NCBI RefSeq assembly: GCF_013836145.1
Contig: NZ_CP057483.1
Coordinates: 744,001-808,000 of the forward strand
Direction: 5' to 3'
Source of the DNA: Citrobacter sp. RHB25-C09
GTDB lineage: Bacteria; Pseudomonadota; Gammaproteobacteria; Enterobacterales; Enterobacteriaceae
Length of the DNA stretch: 64,000 nucleotides
In this document: in pieces, positions 7,902 through 16,433 of the stretch
How the letters are laid out: the number at the start of each line of letters is the position of its first letter
How positions within the stretch are numbered: the first letter of the stretch is position 1
Position numbers and translations under genes: made by a program
Notes under the pieces: model-generated
Database searches by the model: none
What the model was told of the DNA's origin: nothing
The model's input: the letters and a program-made list of their open reading frames with translations, nothing else

Positions 7902-8796
7902 GACGGAGAGTTTTTCCCGTGCCGCCAGTTCGTTACATAAAACACCCGCAGCGATCAGCTACCGGATTAAAACGCTGGAAGAACAGATCGGGACGCAGCT
8001 TTTTTTGCGTACCACCCGTTCCGTCAGCCTGACGCTGGCGGGTCAGCACCTGCTCGAGCATTGCCGACAGTGGCTTAACTGGCTGGATGCGATGCCGGAT
8101 GAGCTTCAGCAGATCAACGCTGGCGTTGAACGTCAGGTGAATATCGTCATCAACAATCTGCTGTATCAACCGCAAACGACCGCCGATTTACTGACATGGC
8201 TGCATCAACAATTTCCCTTTACCCGCTTCCAGATTTCCCGTCAGGTCTATATGGGCGTCTGGGATTCGCTGCTGTATGACGACTTTCAACTGGCGATAGG
8301 CGTCACCGGGTCGGAATCATTGTCGAATAACATTTCTCTGCTGCCGCTGGGGGATATCAGTTGGCAGTTTGTGGTTGCACAAAACCACCCTTTAGCCCGC
8401 CATCCGGCGGCGGTGTTATCTGATGATATGCTGCGACGTTATCCGGCGATCAATATTGAGGACACCTCGCGAACCCTTACCCGCCGCGTCGCATGGCTGC
8501 TGAGCGGGCAGAAGGAGATCAAGGTTCCCGATCTCAGTACTAAGCTAGCGTGTCATTTAAGCGGCCTGGGCGTCGGTTTTTTGCCGGAGCGTCTGTGTCG
8601 GCCTTACGTCGAGTCCGGCGCGCTGGTAGCCCGTTCGGTGGCGAACTCCCGGCAGCCGTCGCCGCTATCACTTGCCTGGAAGAATGCCGGAAGCGGGAAA
8701 GTGGTCAGTGAAATTGCCGACATTTTCCGGCAAAAGCTGCCCCTGGTCGGTGGATTTTTGCGGATGGTGGATCGGCCTGCTGAGCGGCAAAAGTAA
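7858..8796 (+). CDS. allS: LysR-family regulator, AllS-like
   Basis: 312-residue LysR-type regulator with an N-terminal winged HTH (about residues 1-60: ETIRTFLRVAETESFSRAA, ISYRIKTLEEQIG) and a ligand-binding domain. It closely resembles E. coli AllS, activator of allantoin and ureidoglycolate catabolic genes. Shared stretches, recalled from AllS, include ELQQINAGVERQVNIVINN-like, ISRQVYMGVWDSLLY and NIEDTSRTLTRRVAW. The ATG lies inside the end of ylbF, so the regulator is co-expressed with its presumed target operon. It supports the view that the module belongs to ureide metabolism. The inducer may differ from that of E. coli AllS, and orthology is not proven. Confidence 0.85.
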   Translation: MLDQETIRTFLRVAETESFSRAASSLHKTPAAISYRIKTLEEQIGTQLFLRTTRSVSLTLAGQHLLEHCRQWLNWLDAMPDELQQINAGVERQVNIVINNLLYQPQTTADLLTWLHQQFPFTRFQISRQVYMGVWDSLLYDDFQLAIGVTGSESLSNNISLLPLGDISWQFVVAQNHPLARHPAAVLSDDMLRRYPAINIEDTSRTLTRRVAWLLSGQKEIKVPDLSTKLACHLSGLGVGFLPERLCRPYVESGALVARSVANSRQPSPLSLAWKNAGSGKVVSEIADIFRQKLPLVGGFLRMVDRPAERQK

Positions 8797-8917
8797 GCAT
8801 GTTCTCTATTGGTTAATAACGAAAATGGCGTATTCCCTTATTTTTGTTTACCTTTAACAGGGTATTTCGTGAGATTGATCTCATTTGCTCTGATTAGTTA
8901 TGACCAAGGAATATGAA

Positions 8918-9778
8918 ATGGAAGATTTGAATGTTGTTGATAGCATCAACGGCGCGGGGACCTGGCTGGTCCGTAACCAGGCGTTATTGCTGAGCTATGC
9001 CGTCAACATCGTTGCGGCTATCGCCATTATTATCGTCGGGATGATCGTGGCGCGTCTGGTATCTAATACCGTTAACCGCCTGATGGTTACGCGTCATATC
9101 GACGCCACCGTTGCTGACTTCCTCTCCGCACTGGTGCGCTATGGGATTATTGCCTTCACCCTGATTGCCGCCCTGGGGCGGGTGGGCGTACAGACTGCCT
9201 CGGTGATCGCCGTGCTCGGTGCCGCCGGTTTAGCGGTCGGTCTGGCTTTGCAGGGCTCGCTGTCTAACCTGGCCGCAGGCGTACTGCTGGTGATGTTCCG
9301 GCCGTTCCGTGCCGGTGAGTATGTTGATCTGGGCGGCGTCGCCGGAACCGTGCTGAACGTGCAGATCTTCTCCACCACGATGCGTACCGTCGACGGTAAA
9401 ATTGTGGTGATCCCGAACGGTAAAATCATCGCCGGTAATATCATTAACTTTTCGCGTGAGCCGGTGCGCCGTAATGAATTCATTATTGGCGTGGCCTATG
9501 ATTCAGACATCGATCAGGTGAAGAAGATCCTCACCGACATTATTGAATCAGATGAGCGAATTCTGAAAGACCGCGAAATGACGGTGCGTCTGAACGAGTT
9601 GGGTGCGTCGTCGATTAATTTTGTGATCCGTGTCTGGAGTAACAGCGGCGATCTGCAAAATGTGTACTGGGACGTGCTGGAGCGTATTAAGCGTGAGTTT
9701 GATGCCGCCGGCATCAGCTTCCCGTATCCGCAAATGGACGTGAATTTCAAACGCGTGAAAGAGAACGCGGCGGAGTAA
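8918..9778 (+). CDS. mscS: Small-conductance mechanosensitive channel MscS
   Basis: 286 residues from the ATG before EDLNVVDSINGAG, the same start and length as E. coli MscS, with an AAGGA site upstream. An ATG 18 bp earlier is unlikely to be used. The protein forms an inner-membrane heptamer that opens on hypo-osmotic shock. Three N-terminal membrane helices are followed by the pore helix TM3 (ASVIAVLGAAGLAVGLALQG), rich in Gly/Ala packing residues and carrying the two pore Leu, and then the cytoplasmic cage domain. It directly precedes argO and yggE, as in E. coli. The usual upstream neighbour fbaA is 7.5 kb away because of the accessory module. Confidence 0.97.
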   Translation: MEDLNVVDSINGAGTWLVRNQALLLSYAVNIVAAIAIIIVGMIVARLVSNTVNRLMVTRHIDATVADFLSALVRYGIIAFTLIAALGRVGVQTASVIAVLGAAGLAVGLALQGSLSNLAAGVLLVMFRPFRAGEYVDLGGVAGTVLNVQIFSTTMRTVDGKIVVIPNGKIIAGNIINFSREPVRRNEFIIGVAYDSDIDQVKKILTDIIESDERILKDREMTVRLNELGASSINFVIRVWSNSGDLQNVYWDVLERIKREFDAAGISFPYPQMDVNFKRVKENAAE

Positions 9779-9787
9779 CGTTTTGAC

Positions 9788-9867
9788 TGCCGGATGGCGA
9801 CTGACGCCTTATCCGGCCTACAATAAGCACAAACGTCCAGGCCGGATAAGCGCAGCGCAATCCGGCT
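9788..9867. repeat. REP/BIME element after mscS
   Basis: Paired REP units (TGCCGGATGGCG...GCCTTATCCGGCC, then AGGCCGGATAAGCGCAGCGCAATCCGGC) lie between mscS and argO, starting 10 bp after the mscS stop. Confidence 0.85.
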
Positions 9868-9977
9868 ATTCCCCCTGATTATTAACCTTTCTTATACCCG
9901 ATTAAAACTTTCAATTTCCGCTAATAATCTCCCTGCGCTATAGTTCCGCCAGTCACGCATTAATCGGAATTTTTCAC

Positions 9978-10613
9978 ATGATATCGTATTACTTTCAAGG
10001 TCTTGCCCTTGGCGCGGCGATGATCCTTCCACTTGGTCCGCAGAACGCATTCGTGATGAACCAGGGGATTCGCCGTCAGTATCACATCATGATTGCACTG
10101 CTGTGCGCCGTCAGCGATCTGCTGCTGATTTGTGCCGGGATCTTTGGTGGCAGCGCGCTGCTGATGCAGTCGCCGTGGCTGTTAGCGCTGGTCACCTGGG
10201 GCGGCGTAGCTTTTCTGCTTTGGTACGGGTTTGGCGCGTTAAAAACCGCCATGAGCAGTAATCTTGAGCTGGCCAGTGCAGAAGTGATGAAGCAGGGGCG
10301 CTGGAAGATAATCGCTACTATGCTGGCGGTCACCTGGCTGAATCCACACGTTTACCTTGATACCTTCGTGGTGCTCGGGAGCCTTGGCGGGCAACTGGAC
10401 GTGGAGCCGAAACGCTGGTTTGCCCTCGGCACCGTTAGCGCCTCTTTCCTGTGGTTCTTTGGACTGGCGTTACTGGCCGCGTGGCTTGCACCGCGACTGC
10501 GGACCGCAAAAGCGCAGCGGATCATCAATACGCTGGTAGGGATGGTGATGTGGTTTATCGCCTTTCAGCTGGCAAAAGAGGGGGTTGCGCACGTTCACGC
10601 CCTGTTCAACTAA
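9978..10613 (+). CDS. argO: Arginine exporter ArgO (LysE family)
   Basis: 211-residue LysE-type inner-membrane exporter with 5-6 hydrophobic helices. Family motifs: LPLGPQNAFVMNQGIRRQ near the N-terminus and TWLNPHVYLDT in the middle. In E. coli it exports arginine and is activated by ArgP. There the argP gene lies just beyond yggE, whereas here the genome changes to ettA after yggE, so argP must lie elsewhere. The start ATG matches E. coli ArgO. Confidence 0.95.
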   Translation: MISYYFQGLALGAAMILPLGPQNAFVMNQGIRRQYHIMIALLCAVSDLLLICAGIFGGSALLMQSPWLLALVTWGGVAFLLWYGFGALKTAMSSNLELASAEVMKQGRWKIIATMLAVTWLNPHVYLDTFVVLGSLGGQLDVEPKRWFALGTVSASFLWFFGLALLAAWLAPRLRTAKAQRIINTLVGMVMWFIAFQLAKEGVAHVHALFN

Positions 10614-10706
10614 GCGTTGTCTGATGGACATTAGGTGGTTTCGCGCTAAGCTTGCCTGCATGCGCCCTAAAATCCAGGGCAACAAACGTAACAAGGAGGA
10701 ACGACA

Positions 10707-11450
10707 GTGAAGTTCAAAGTGATGGCCCTGGCGGCATTAGTCGGATTCAGTGCAATGGCGGTGCAGGCAGGCGAGTTGCCTGACGGACCGCATATCGTGA
10801 CTTCCGGAACGGCAAGCGTGGACGCGGCTCCTGATATTGCCACACTGGCAATTGAAGTGAATGTGGCGGCGAAAGACGCAGCCACGGCGAAGAAGCAGGC
10901 CGATGAGCGCGTTGCGCAGTACCTGTCCTTCCTGGAGCAAAATCAGATAGCGAAAAAAGACATCAGCTCCGCTAACCTGCGCACCCAACCGGACTACGAC
11001 TACCAGAACGGTAAAAGCATTCTGAAAGGGTATCGTGCGGTTCGTACTGTGGAAGTGACGCTGCGTCAGTTGGATAAGCTCAACCCGCTACTGGACGGCG
11101 CGCTGAAGGCGGGACTGAATGAGATCCGTTCCGTGTCGTTAGGCGTGGCACAACCGGATGCCTATAAGGACAAAGCGCGTAAGGCGGCGATTGATAACGC
11201 GATTCACCAGGCGCAGGAGCTGGCGGCGGGCTTTAACAGCAAGCTGGGGCCGGTTTATAGCGTGCGCTACCATGTCTCGAACTATCAGCCAAGCCCAATG
11301 GTGCGGATGATGAAAGCGGATGCGGCACCGGTTTCTGCACAGGAAACTTACGAGCAGGCGGCGATTCAGTTTGACGATCAGGTCGATGTGGTATTCCAGC
11401 TTGAACCTGCGGCAGGACAGCAGCAGGCAACGGCAGCGAAAGCACAGTAA
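10707..11450 (+). CDS. yggE: SIMPL-domain periplasmic protein YggE
   Basis: 247 residues (E. coli 246) with an N-terminal signal peptide (KFKVMALAALVGFSAMAVQA, cleavage after AxA) and a single SIMPL/DUF541 domain beginning at HIVTSGTASVDAAPDIA. E. coli YggE is periplasmic and linked to reduced oxidative stress; its molecular role is unsettled. An AAGGAGG site precedes the ATG. It is the last gene in the order pgk-fbaA-mscS-argO-yggE. The C-terminal tail is Gln/Ala-rich and differs from E. coli, as usual for this protein. Confidence 0.95.
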   Translation: MKFKVMALAALVGFSAMAVQAGELPDGPHIVTSGTASVDAAPDIATLAIEVNVAAKDAATAKKQADERVAQYLSFLEQNQIAKKDISSANLRTQPDYDYQNGKSILKGYRAVRTVEVTLRQLDKLNPLLDGALKAGLNEIRSVSLGVAQPDAYKDKARKAAIDNAIHQAQELAAGFNSKLGPVYSVRYHVSNYQPSPMVRMMKADAAPVSAQETYEQAAIQFDDQVDVVFQLEPAAGQQQATAAKAQ

Positions 11451-11459
11451 ACCTGCCCT

Positions 11460-11531
11460 GTAGGCCGGATAAGGCGGTTACCCCGCCATCCGGCAATTTG
11501 CCCGGTAGCGCTGACGCTTACCGGGCCTACA
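11460..11531. repeat. BIME at the yggE/ettA junction
   Basis: Two REP units of the two families seen elsewhere (GTAGGCCGGATAAGGCGG...CCGCCATCCGGC and GCCCGGTAGCG...CTTACCGGGCC) lie between the convergent ends of yggE and ettA. This is the exact site where gene order departs from E. coli, so the repeat may mark a rearrangement endpoint. Confidence 0.85.
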
Positions 11532-11534
11532 GAT

Positions 11535-13202
11535 TTACTTCGCAATACGCTTGTACTTGATACGCTTCGGCTCCAGCGCGTCTGCGCCCAGCGTGCGTTT
11601 CTTGTACTCTTCGTATTCGGTGAAGTTACCTTCAAAGAACTCCACTTTCCCTTCATCCTGATAATCCAGAATGTGGGTCGCAATACGGTCGAGGAACCAA
11701 CGGTCGTGCGAGATAACCATTGCACAGCCCGGGAACTCCAGCAGGGCGTTTTCCAGCGCGCGCAGGGTTTCGATGTCCAGGTCGTTGGTAGGTTCATCGA
11801 GCAGCAGAACGTTACCGCCAACCTGCAGCAGTTTCGCCAGATGCAGACGACCACGCTCCCCGCCGGACAGCTCGCCTACGCGTTTGCCCTGGTCAGTGCC
11901 CTTGAAGTTAAAGCGGCCAACGTACGCGCGGCTTGGCATTTCGGTGTTGCCGATACGCATGATATCCAGACCGCCAGACACTTCTTCCCACACCGTTTTG
12001 CTGTTGTCCATTGCGTCACGGAACTGGTCAACGGACGCCAGCTTCACGGTCTCACCCAGGGTGATAGAGCCGCTGTCAGGCTGTTCCTGACCGGACATCA
12101 TGCGGAACAGGGTAGATTTACCCGCGCCGTTCGGACCGATGATCCCGACGATAGCGCCTTTCGGTACGGAGAAGCTCAGATCGTCAATCAGCAGGCGATC
12201 GCCGTAAGACTTACGCAGGTTGCTGACTTCAATCACTTTATCCCCCAGACGTGGTCCAGGCGGAATAAACAGTTCGTTGGTTTCGTTACGTTTCTGGTAT
12301 TCGGTGCTGTTCAGTTCTTCAAAGCGTGCCAGACGGGCTTTACCCTTCGACTGGCGGCCTTTCGCGCCCTGACGTACCCACTCCAGCTCTTTCTCAATAG
12401 ACTTGCGTCGTGCCGCTTCCTGAGAAGCTTCCTGCGCCAGACGCTGATCTTTCTGCTCCAGCCAGGAAGAGTAGTTGCCTTCCCACGGAATACCTTCACC
12501 ACGGTCAAGCTCAAGGATCCAGCCTGCTACGTTGTCGAGGAAGTAACGGTCGTGGGTAATCGCCACCACGGTACCTTCGAAGTCATGCAGGAAGCGTTCC
12601 AGCCATGCCACGGATTCCGCATCCAGGTGGTTGGTCGGTTCGTCGAGCAGCAGCATGTCTGGTTTTTCCAGCAGCAGGCGGCACAGCGCCACGCGGCGGC
12701 GTTCACCACCGGAAAGGTTAGCGATTTTCGCGTCCCAGTCTGGCAGACGCAGGGCGTCAGCCGCGCGCTCCAGTTGCACATTCAGGTTGTGACCGTCGTG
12801 CGCCTGGATAATTTCTTCAAACTTGCCCTGTTGAGCGGCCAGTTTATCGAAGTCGGCATCCGGCTCGGCGTACTTGGCGTACACTTCATCCAGGCCTTTC
12901 AGCGCGTTAACGACTTCAGCAACGGCCTCTTCAACGGACTCACGCACGGTGTGTTCCGGGTTCAGCTGTGGCTCCTGCGGCAGGTAACCGATCTTAATGC
13001 CTGGCTGCGGACGGGCTTCGCCTTCGATGTCGGTATCGATGCCCGCCATGATGCGCAGCAGCGTAGACTTACCGGCACCGTTAAGACCCAGGACACCGAT
13101 TTTGGCGCCAGGGAAGAAGCTCAGAGAGATGTTTTTTAATATATGACGCTTCGGCGGCACGACTTTGCCGACACGATGCATGGTATATACGAATTGGGCC
13201 AC
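11535..13202 (-). CDS. ettA: Energy-dependent translational throttle ABC-F protein EttA
   Basis: 555 residues, same length as E. coli EttA, with a GTG start reading MAQFVYTMHRV. It is a soluble ABC-F ATPase with two nucleotide-binding domains: Walker A motifs GLNGAGKST and GPNGAGKST, signatures LSGGERRRVA and LSGGERGRLH, and Walker B/EXXXD stretches LLLDEPTNHLD and LLLDEPTNDLD. Between them is the charged linker (KELEWVRQGAKGRQSKGKARL) that reaches the peptidyl-transferase centre. EttA binds the ribosomal E site and gates the first peptide bond according to the ATP/ADP ratio. It is divergent from slt, as in E. coli. Its usual downstream neighbour nadR is replaced by yggE. Confidence 0.97.
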   Translation of the reverse strand: MAQFVYTMHRVGKVVPPKRHILKNISLSFFPGAKIGVLGLNGAGKSTLLRIMAGIDTDIEGEARPQPGIKIGYLPQEPQLNPEHTVRESVEEAVAEVVNALKGLDEVYAKYAEPDADFDKLAAQQGKFEEIIQAHDGHNLNVQLERAADALRLPDWDAKIANLSGGERRRVALCRLLLEKPDMLLLDEPTNHLDAESVAWLERFLHDFEGTVVAITHDRYFLDNVAGWILELDRGEGIPWEGNYSSWLEQKDQRLAQEASQEAARRKSIEKELEWVRQGAKGRQSKGKARLARFEELNSTEYQKRNETNELFIPPGPRLGDKVIEVSNLRKSYGDRLLIDDLSFSVPKGAIVGIIGPNGAGKSTLFRMMSGQEQPDSGSITLGETVKLASVDQFRDAMDNSKTVWEEVSGGLDIMRIGNTEMPSRAYVGRFNFKGTDQGKRVGELSGGERGRLHLAKLLQVGGNVLLLDEPTNDLDIETLRALENALLEFPGCAMVISHDRWFLDRIATHILDYQDEGKVEFFEGNFTEYEEYKKRTLGADALEPKRIKYKRIAK

Positions 13203-13411
13203 GTTGGACTCGCCTCTAATTTTCGTGATGATTAATCGTAGTCAAAGGCGAAGTGTAGCCTTTTTCATGACGCAATCCCAGCCAGCAGATCTCACTCGCA
13301 GTAAAAGTAAAAAAGTGTCCGCAACGTGGCGTAAACGCCAATGACTGGTTAGCATGAAATCATTAGATAGCATGATGCTGCGATGACGTATCCGAATTAG
13401 AGGAAGAGCTT

Positions 13412-15349
13412 GTGAACAAAGCCCCAAGATTGACCTGGCGTCTGTTGGCCGCCAGCGTATGCCTGCTGACAATCAGCCAGGCCGCGCGAGCCGATTCACT
13501 GGATGAACAGCGTAACCGTTACGCACAAATTAAGCAGGCCTGGGATAATCGACAGATGGACGTCGTTGAACAGATGATGCCTGGCCTGAAGAACTATCCG
13601 CTTTATCCTTACCTTGAATACCGTCAAATCACTGACGACCTGATGAATCAACCGACGATTACGGTGACCAACTTTGTACGCGCTAACCCAACGCTGCCTC
13701 CGGCGCGCACCCTTGAGTCGCGTTTTGTTAACGAACTGGCGCGGCGTGAGGACTGGCGCGGGTTATTAGCCTTCAGCCCTGAAAAACCGCGCACGACCGA
13801 AGCGCAGTGTAACTATTACTACGCAAAGTGGAATACCGGGCAGGCGGAAGAGGCCTGGCAGGGGGCAAAGGAGCTCTGGTTGACCGGGAAAAGTCAGCCT
13901 AATGCCTGTGACAAACTTTTCAGCGTCTGGCGGGCTTCCGGAACCCAGGATCCGCTGGCGTATTTAGAGCGGATCCGTCTGGCGATGAAAGCGGGCAATA
14001 CCGGACTGGTGACGGTGCTGGCCGGGCAGATGCCAGCGGAGTATCAAACTATCGCCTCATCGATTATCGCGCTGGCCAATGACCCGAACAGCGTGATGGC
14101 CTTTGCGCGCTCGACCGGGGCCACCGACTTTACCCGCCAGATGGCTGCGGTAGCGTTTGCCAGCGTCGCCCGTCAGGATGCGGAAAATGCGCGACTGATG
14201 ATTCCATCGCTGACTCAGGCGCAGCAGCTTAACGAAGATCAAACTCAGGAACTCCGGGATATCGTCGCCTGGCGGTTGATGGGTAACGATGTGACCAGTG
14301 AGCAGGCGAAGTGGCGTGATGATGCCATTATGCGCTCGAATTCCACTTCGCTTGTGGAACGCCGGGTACGCATGGCGCTGGGAACCGGCGACCGCCGAGG
14401 CCTGAATACCTGGCTGGCACGCCTGCCGATGGAAGCGAAAGAGAAAGACGAGTGGCGCTACTGGCAGGCCGATTTGCTGCTGGAGCGTGGACGCGAGGCG
14501 GAAGCTAAAGAGATCCTGCATGCGTTGATGCAGCAGCGTGGCTTCTATCCGATGGTCGCCGCCCAGCGTCTGGGCGAAGAGTATGAGCTTAAAATTGATA
14601 AAGCGCCCGCCAGTGTGGACAACGCGCTGACCCAGGGGGCGGAAATGGCGCGCGTTCGCGAACTGATGTACTGGAACCTGGATAACACCGCGCGCAGCGA
14701 ATGGGCTAACCTGGTTACTAGCCGGACAAAAACCGAACAGGCACAGTTGGCGCGCTATGCGTTTAACAACCACTGGTGGGATCTGAGCGTACAGGCTACG
14801 ATCGCCGGGAAGCTGTGGGATCATCTCGAAGAGCGTTTCCCGCTGGCTTACAAGGATCTATTCGCCCGTTACACCCGTGGTAAAGATATCCCACAAAGCT
14901 ATGCGATGGCGATAGCGCGCCAGGAGAGCGCCTGGAACCCGAAGGTTAAATCGCCGGTAGGGGCCAGCGGCCTGATGCAGATTATGCCAGGGACCGCGAC
15001 GCATACGGTGAAGATGTTCTCCATTCCGGGATACAGCAGCCAAAACCAGTTGCTTGATCCAGAAACCAATATCAACATCGGCACCAGCTACTTACAGTAC
15101 GTCTACCAGCAGTTCGGTAATAACCGCATCTTCTCTTCTGCGGCCTACAATGCCGGTCCGGGACGTGTGCGCACCTGGCTGGGAAACAGTGCCGGACGAA
15201 TTGATGCCGTTGCTTTTGTTGAGAGCATTCCATTCTCGGAAACACGCGGGTATGTGAAGAATGTGCTGGCCTATGATGCTTACTATCGTTATTTCATGGG
15301 CGAGAAAGATACCCTGATGAGCGATTCTGAGTGGCAGAGACGTTATTAA
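13412..15349 (+). CDS. slt: Soluble lytic murein transglycosylase Slt70
   Basis: 645 residues with a GTG start behind GAGGAAGAG. The first about 27 residues form a signal peptide ending ARA before DSLDEQ. A long alpha-helical superhelical U and L domain (residues about 30-450) precedes the catalytic SLT domain. The catalytic Glu is residue 505 in MAIARQESAWNPK, followed by GASGLMQIMPGTA and the AYNAGPGRVRTWL motif. The periplasmic enzyme cleaves MurNAc-GlcNAc bonds of peptidoglycan to give 1,6-anhydro products. Sequence and gene context (ettA upstream, trpR downstream) match E. coli. Confidence 0.97.
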   Translation: MNKAPRLTWRLLAASVCLLTISQAARADSLDEQRNRYAQIKQAWDNRQMDVVEQMMPGLKNYPLYPYLEYRQITDDLMNQPTITVTNFVRANPTLPPARTLESRFVNELARREDWRGLLAFSPEKPRTTEAQCNYYYAKWNTGQAEEAWQGAKELWLTGKSQPNACDKLFSVWRASGTQDPLAYLERIRLAMKAGNTGLVTVLAGQMPAEYQTIASSIIALANDPNSVMAFARSTGATDFTRQMAAVAFASVARQDAENARLMIPSLTQAQQLNEDQTQELRDIVAWRLMGNDVTSEQAKWRDDAIMRSNSTSLVERRVRMALGTGDRRGLNTWLARLPMEAKEKDEWRYWQADLLLERGREAEAKEILHALMQQRGFYPMVAAQRLGEEYELKIDKAPASVDNALTQGAEMARVRELMYWNLDNTARSEWANLVTSRTKTEQAQLARYAFNNHWWDLSVQATIAGKLWDHLEERFPLAYKDLFARYTRGKDIPQSYAMAIARQESAWNPKVKSPVGASGLMQIMPGTATHTVKMFSIPGYSSQNQLLDPETNINIGTSYLQYVYQQFGNNRIFSSAAYNAGPGRVRTWLGNSAGRIDAVAFVESIPFSETRGYVKNVLAYDAYYRYFMGEKDTLMSDSEWQRRY

Positions 15350-15369
15350 TCCGTTGGGTTATGTTATGA

Positions 15370-15393
15370 TTTGTACTCGTGTAAGAGTACAAA
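15370..15393 (+). promoter_or_regulatory. trpR operator
   Basis: A palindrome with 9-bp arms (TTTGTACTC / GAGTACAAA) and a 6-bp centre lies 12 bp upstream of the trpR ATG, just after a TATGAT -10-like hexamer (15365-15370). It matches the E. coli TrpR operator core GTACTC...GAGTAC, so trpR is expected to be autorepressed when tryptophan is plentiful. Confidence 0.9.
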
Positions 15394-15405
15394 TGGCGGC
15401 ATAAC

Positions 15406-15732
15406 ATGACCCAGCAATCCCCTTATTCATCGGCGATGGCCGAACAACGTCATCAGGAGTGGCTTCGTTTTGTGGAGTTGCTCCGCCAGTCTTATGCAGA
15501 GGATTTGCATCTACCGCTACTGCAGCTGATGCTGACGCCGGATGAGCGCGAAGCGCTGGGAACGCGAGTGCGCATTATCGAAGAGTTATTGCGCGGCGAA
15601 ATGAGCCAGCGCGAGCTGAAAAGCGAGCTGGGCGCGGGTATCGCCACTATCACCCGAGGCTCAAACAGTCTTAAATCTGCCCCGGTGGAGCTGCGTCAGT
15701 GGCTGGAGCAGGTGCTGCTGAAAAATGGCTGA
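15406..15732 (+). CDS. trpR: Trp operon repressor TrpR
   Basis: 108 residues, the length of E. coli TrpR. An all-helical dimer binds tryptophan as corepressor and then the trp, aroH, mtr and trpR operators. The helix-turn-helix is visible as MSQRELKSELGAGIATITRGSN (about residues 66-87), and the tryptophan-pocket region as LGTRVRIIEELLRGE. The ATG is immediately downstream of its own operator. It stands between slt and a long BIME. Confidence 0.97.
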   Translation: MTQQSPYSSAMAEQRHQEWLRFVELLRQSYAEDLHLPLLQLMLTPDEREALGTRVRIIEELLRGEMSQRELKSELGAGIATITRGSNSLKSAPVELRQWLEQVLLKNG

Positions 15733-15739
15733 TTCTCCC

Positions 15740-15863
15740 GTAGGCCGGATAAGGCGAGGCCACCATTCGGCCATCTCACTGCGTCATGCCTGATGGCGCT
15801 GCGCTTATCAGGCCTACAATGCATATATCCGTAGGCCGGATAAGGCGAAGCCGCCATCCGGCA
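15740..15863. repeat. Long BIME (three to four REP units) between trpR and yjjX
   Basis: At least three REP units fill the 136-bp gap between the convergent trpR and yjjX genes: GTAGGCCGGATAAGGCGAGGCC..., GCCTGATGGCGCTGCGCTTATCAGGCC, and GTAGGCCGGATAAGGCGAAGCCGCCATCCGGC. This is the largest REP cluster in the window. Confidence 0.88.
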
Positions 15864-15868
15864 AATAA

Positions 15869-16384
15869 TTACCGATACACGTCATTATGAAACGGGCTGA
15901 GCGCCAGAATAACCGCCTGATGATAAACGCTTGAGCGCGTCAGCTTCCCGGCGGTAAACACGCCAATGGCCCCCTCTTTACGACCAATCTCATCAATGCC
16001 CGTGTAATGCGACATCACCGGGCCGAGCGCCTCGCCCTGACGCACCTTTTCGAGGATCACCGTCGGTAACGGCAGCGTCGCGGAACGTGCTTCGCCGCGC
16101 TGCGTACCGTTTTCAATCACCACCCAGCTAAACGTGGCGTCTTCATCAATACCGGCTTCAATCGCGACCCAGTAGTCAGCGTCAGGTCGGGTGCGGCGCG
16201 CATTTTCAACGCGGTTTCGTGCGCCAGCACGCGTTTCATGACTTCCGAAGGGTTGTTCCGGCACACCGCTCTCGACGTTCACAGACTCAATATGGCAGGA
16301 TCCTTCGCCGAAGATCTCAGCAAATGCCTTTAGAATTGCCTGAATTTTGGCAGGATTGGTGGTTGCTGCGACAACATGGTGCAT
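15869..16384 (-). CDS. yjjX: Inosine/xanthosine triphosphatase YjjX
   Basis: 171 residues of the ITPase family (Maf/HAM1-like fold). It hydrolyses ITP and XTP and so keeps damaged purines out of RNA and DNA. Visible stretches: the N-terminal ATTNPAKIQAILKAF substrate loop, SHETRAGARNR, and YWVAIEAGIDED with acidic metal ligands. It is divergent from gpmB with a 49-bp gap, as in E. coli. The ATG reads MHHVVAATTNP. Confidence 0.95.
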   Translation of the reverse strand: MHHVVAATTNPAKIQAILKAFAEIFGEGSCHIESVNVESGVPEQPFGSHETRAGARNRVENARRTRPDADYWVAIEAGIDEDATFSWVVIENGTQRGEARSATLPLPTVILEKVRQGEALGPVMSHYTGIDEIGRKEGAIGVFTAGKLTRSSVYHQAVILALSPFHNDVYR

Positions 16385-16433
16385 AATTAAACTCGATTAC
16401 TAAAAATTCATCGCAGTATAACGGAAAAAAAGC

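Noticed and set aside
11673..13139. 488-codon open frame on the plus strand opposite ettA
   Set aside because: It is a mirror of the ettA coding strand, with no recognisable domain and no ribosome site. ettA itself is a full-length match to a known family.
15740..15863. Short repeated palindromes resembling a CRISPR array
   Set aside because: Units are REP palindromes of varying length and orientation, with no regular spacers and no cas genes.
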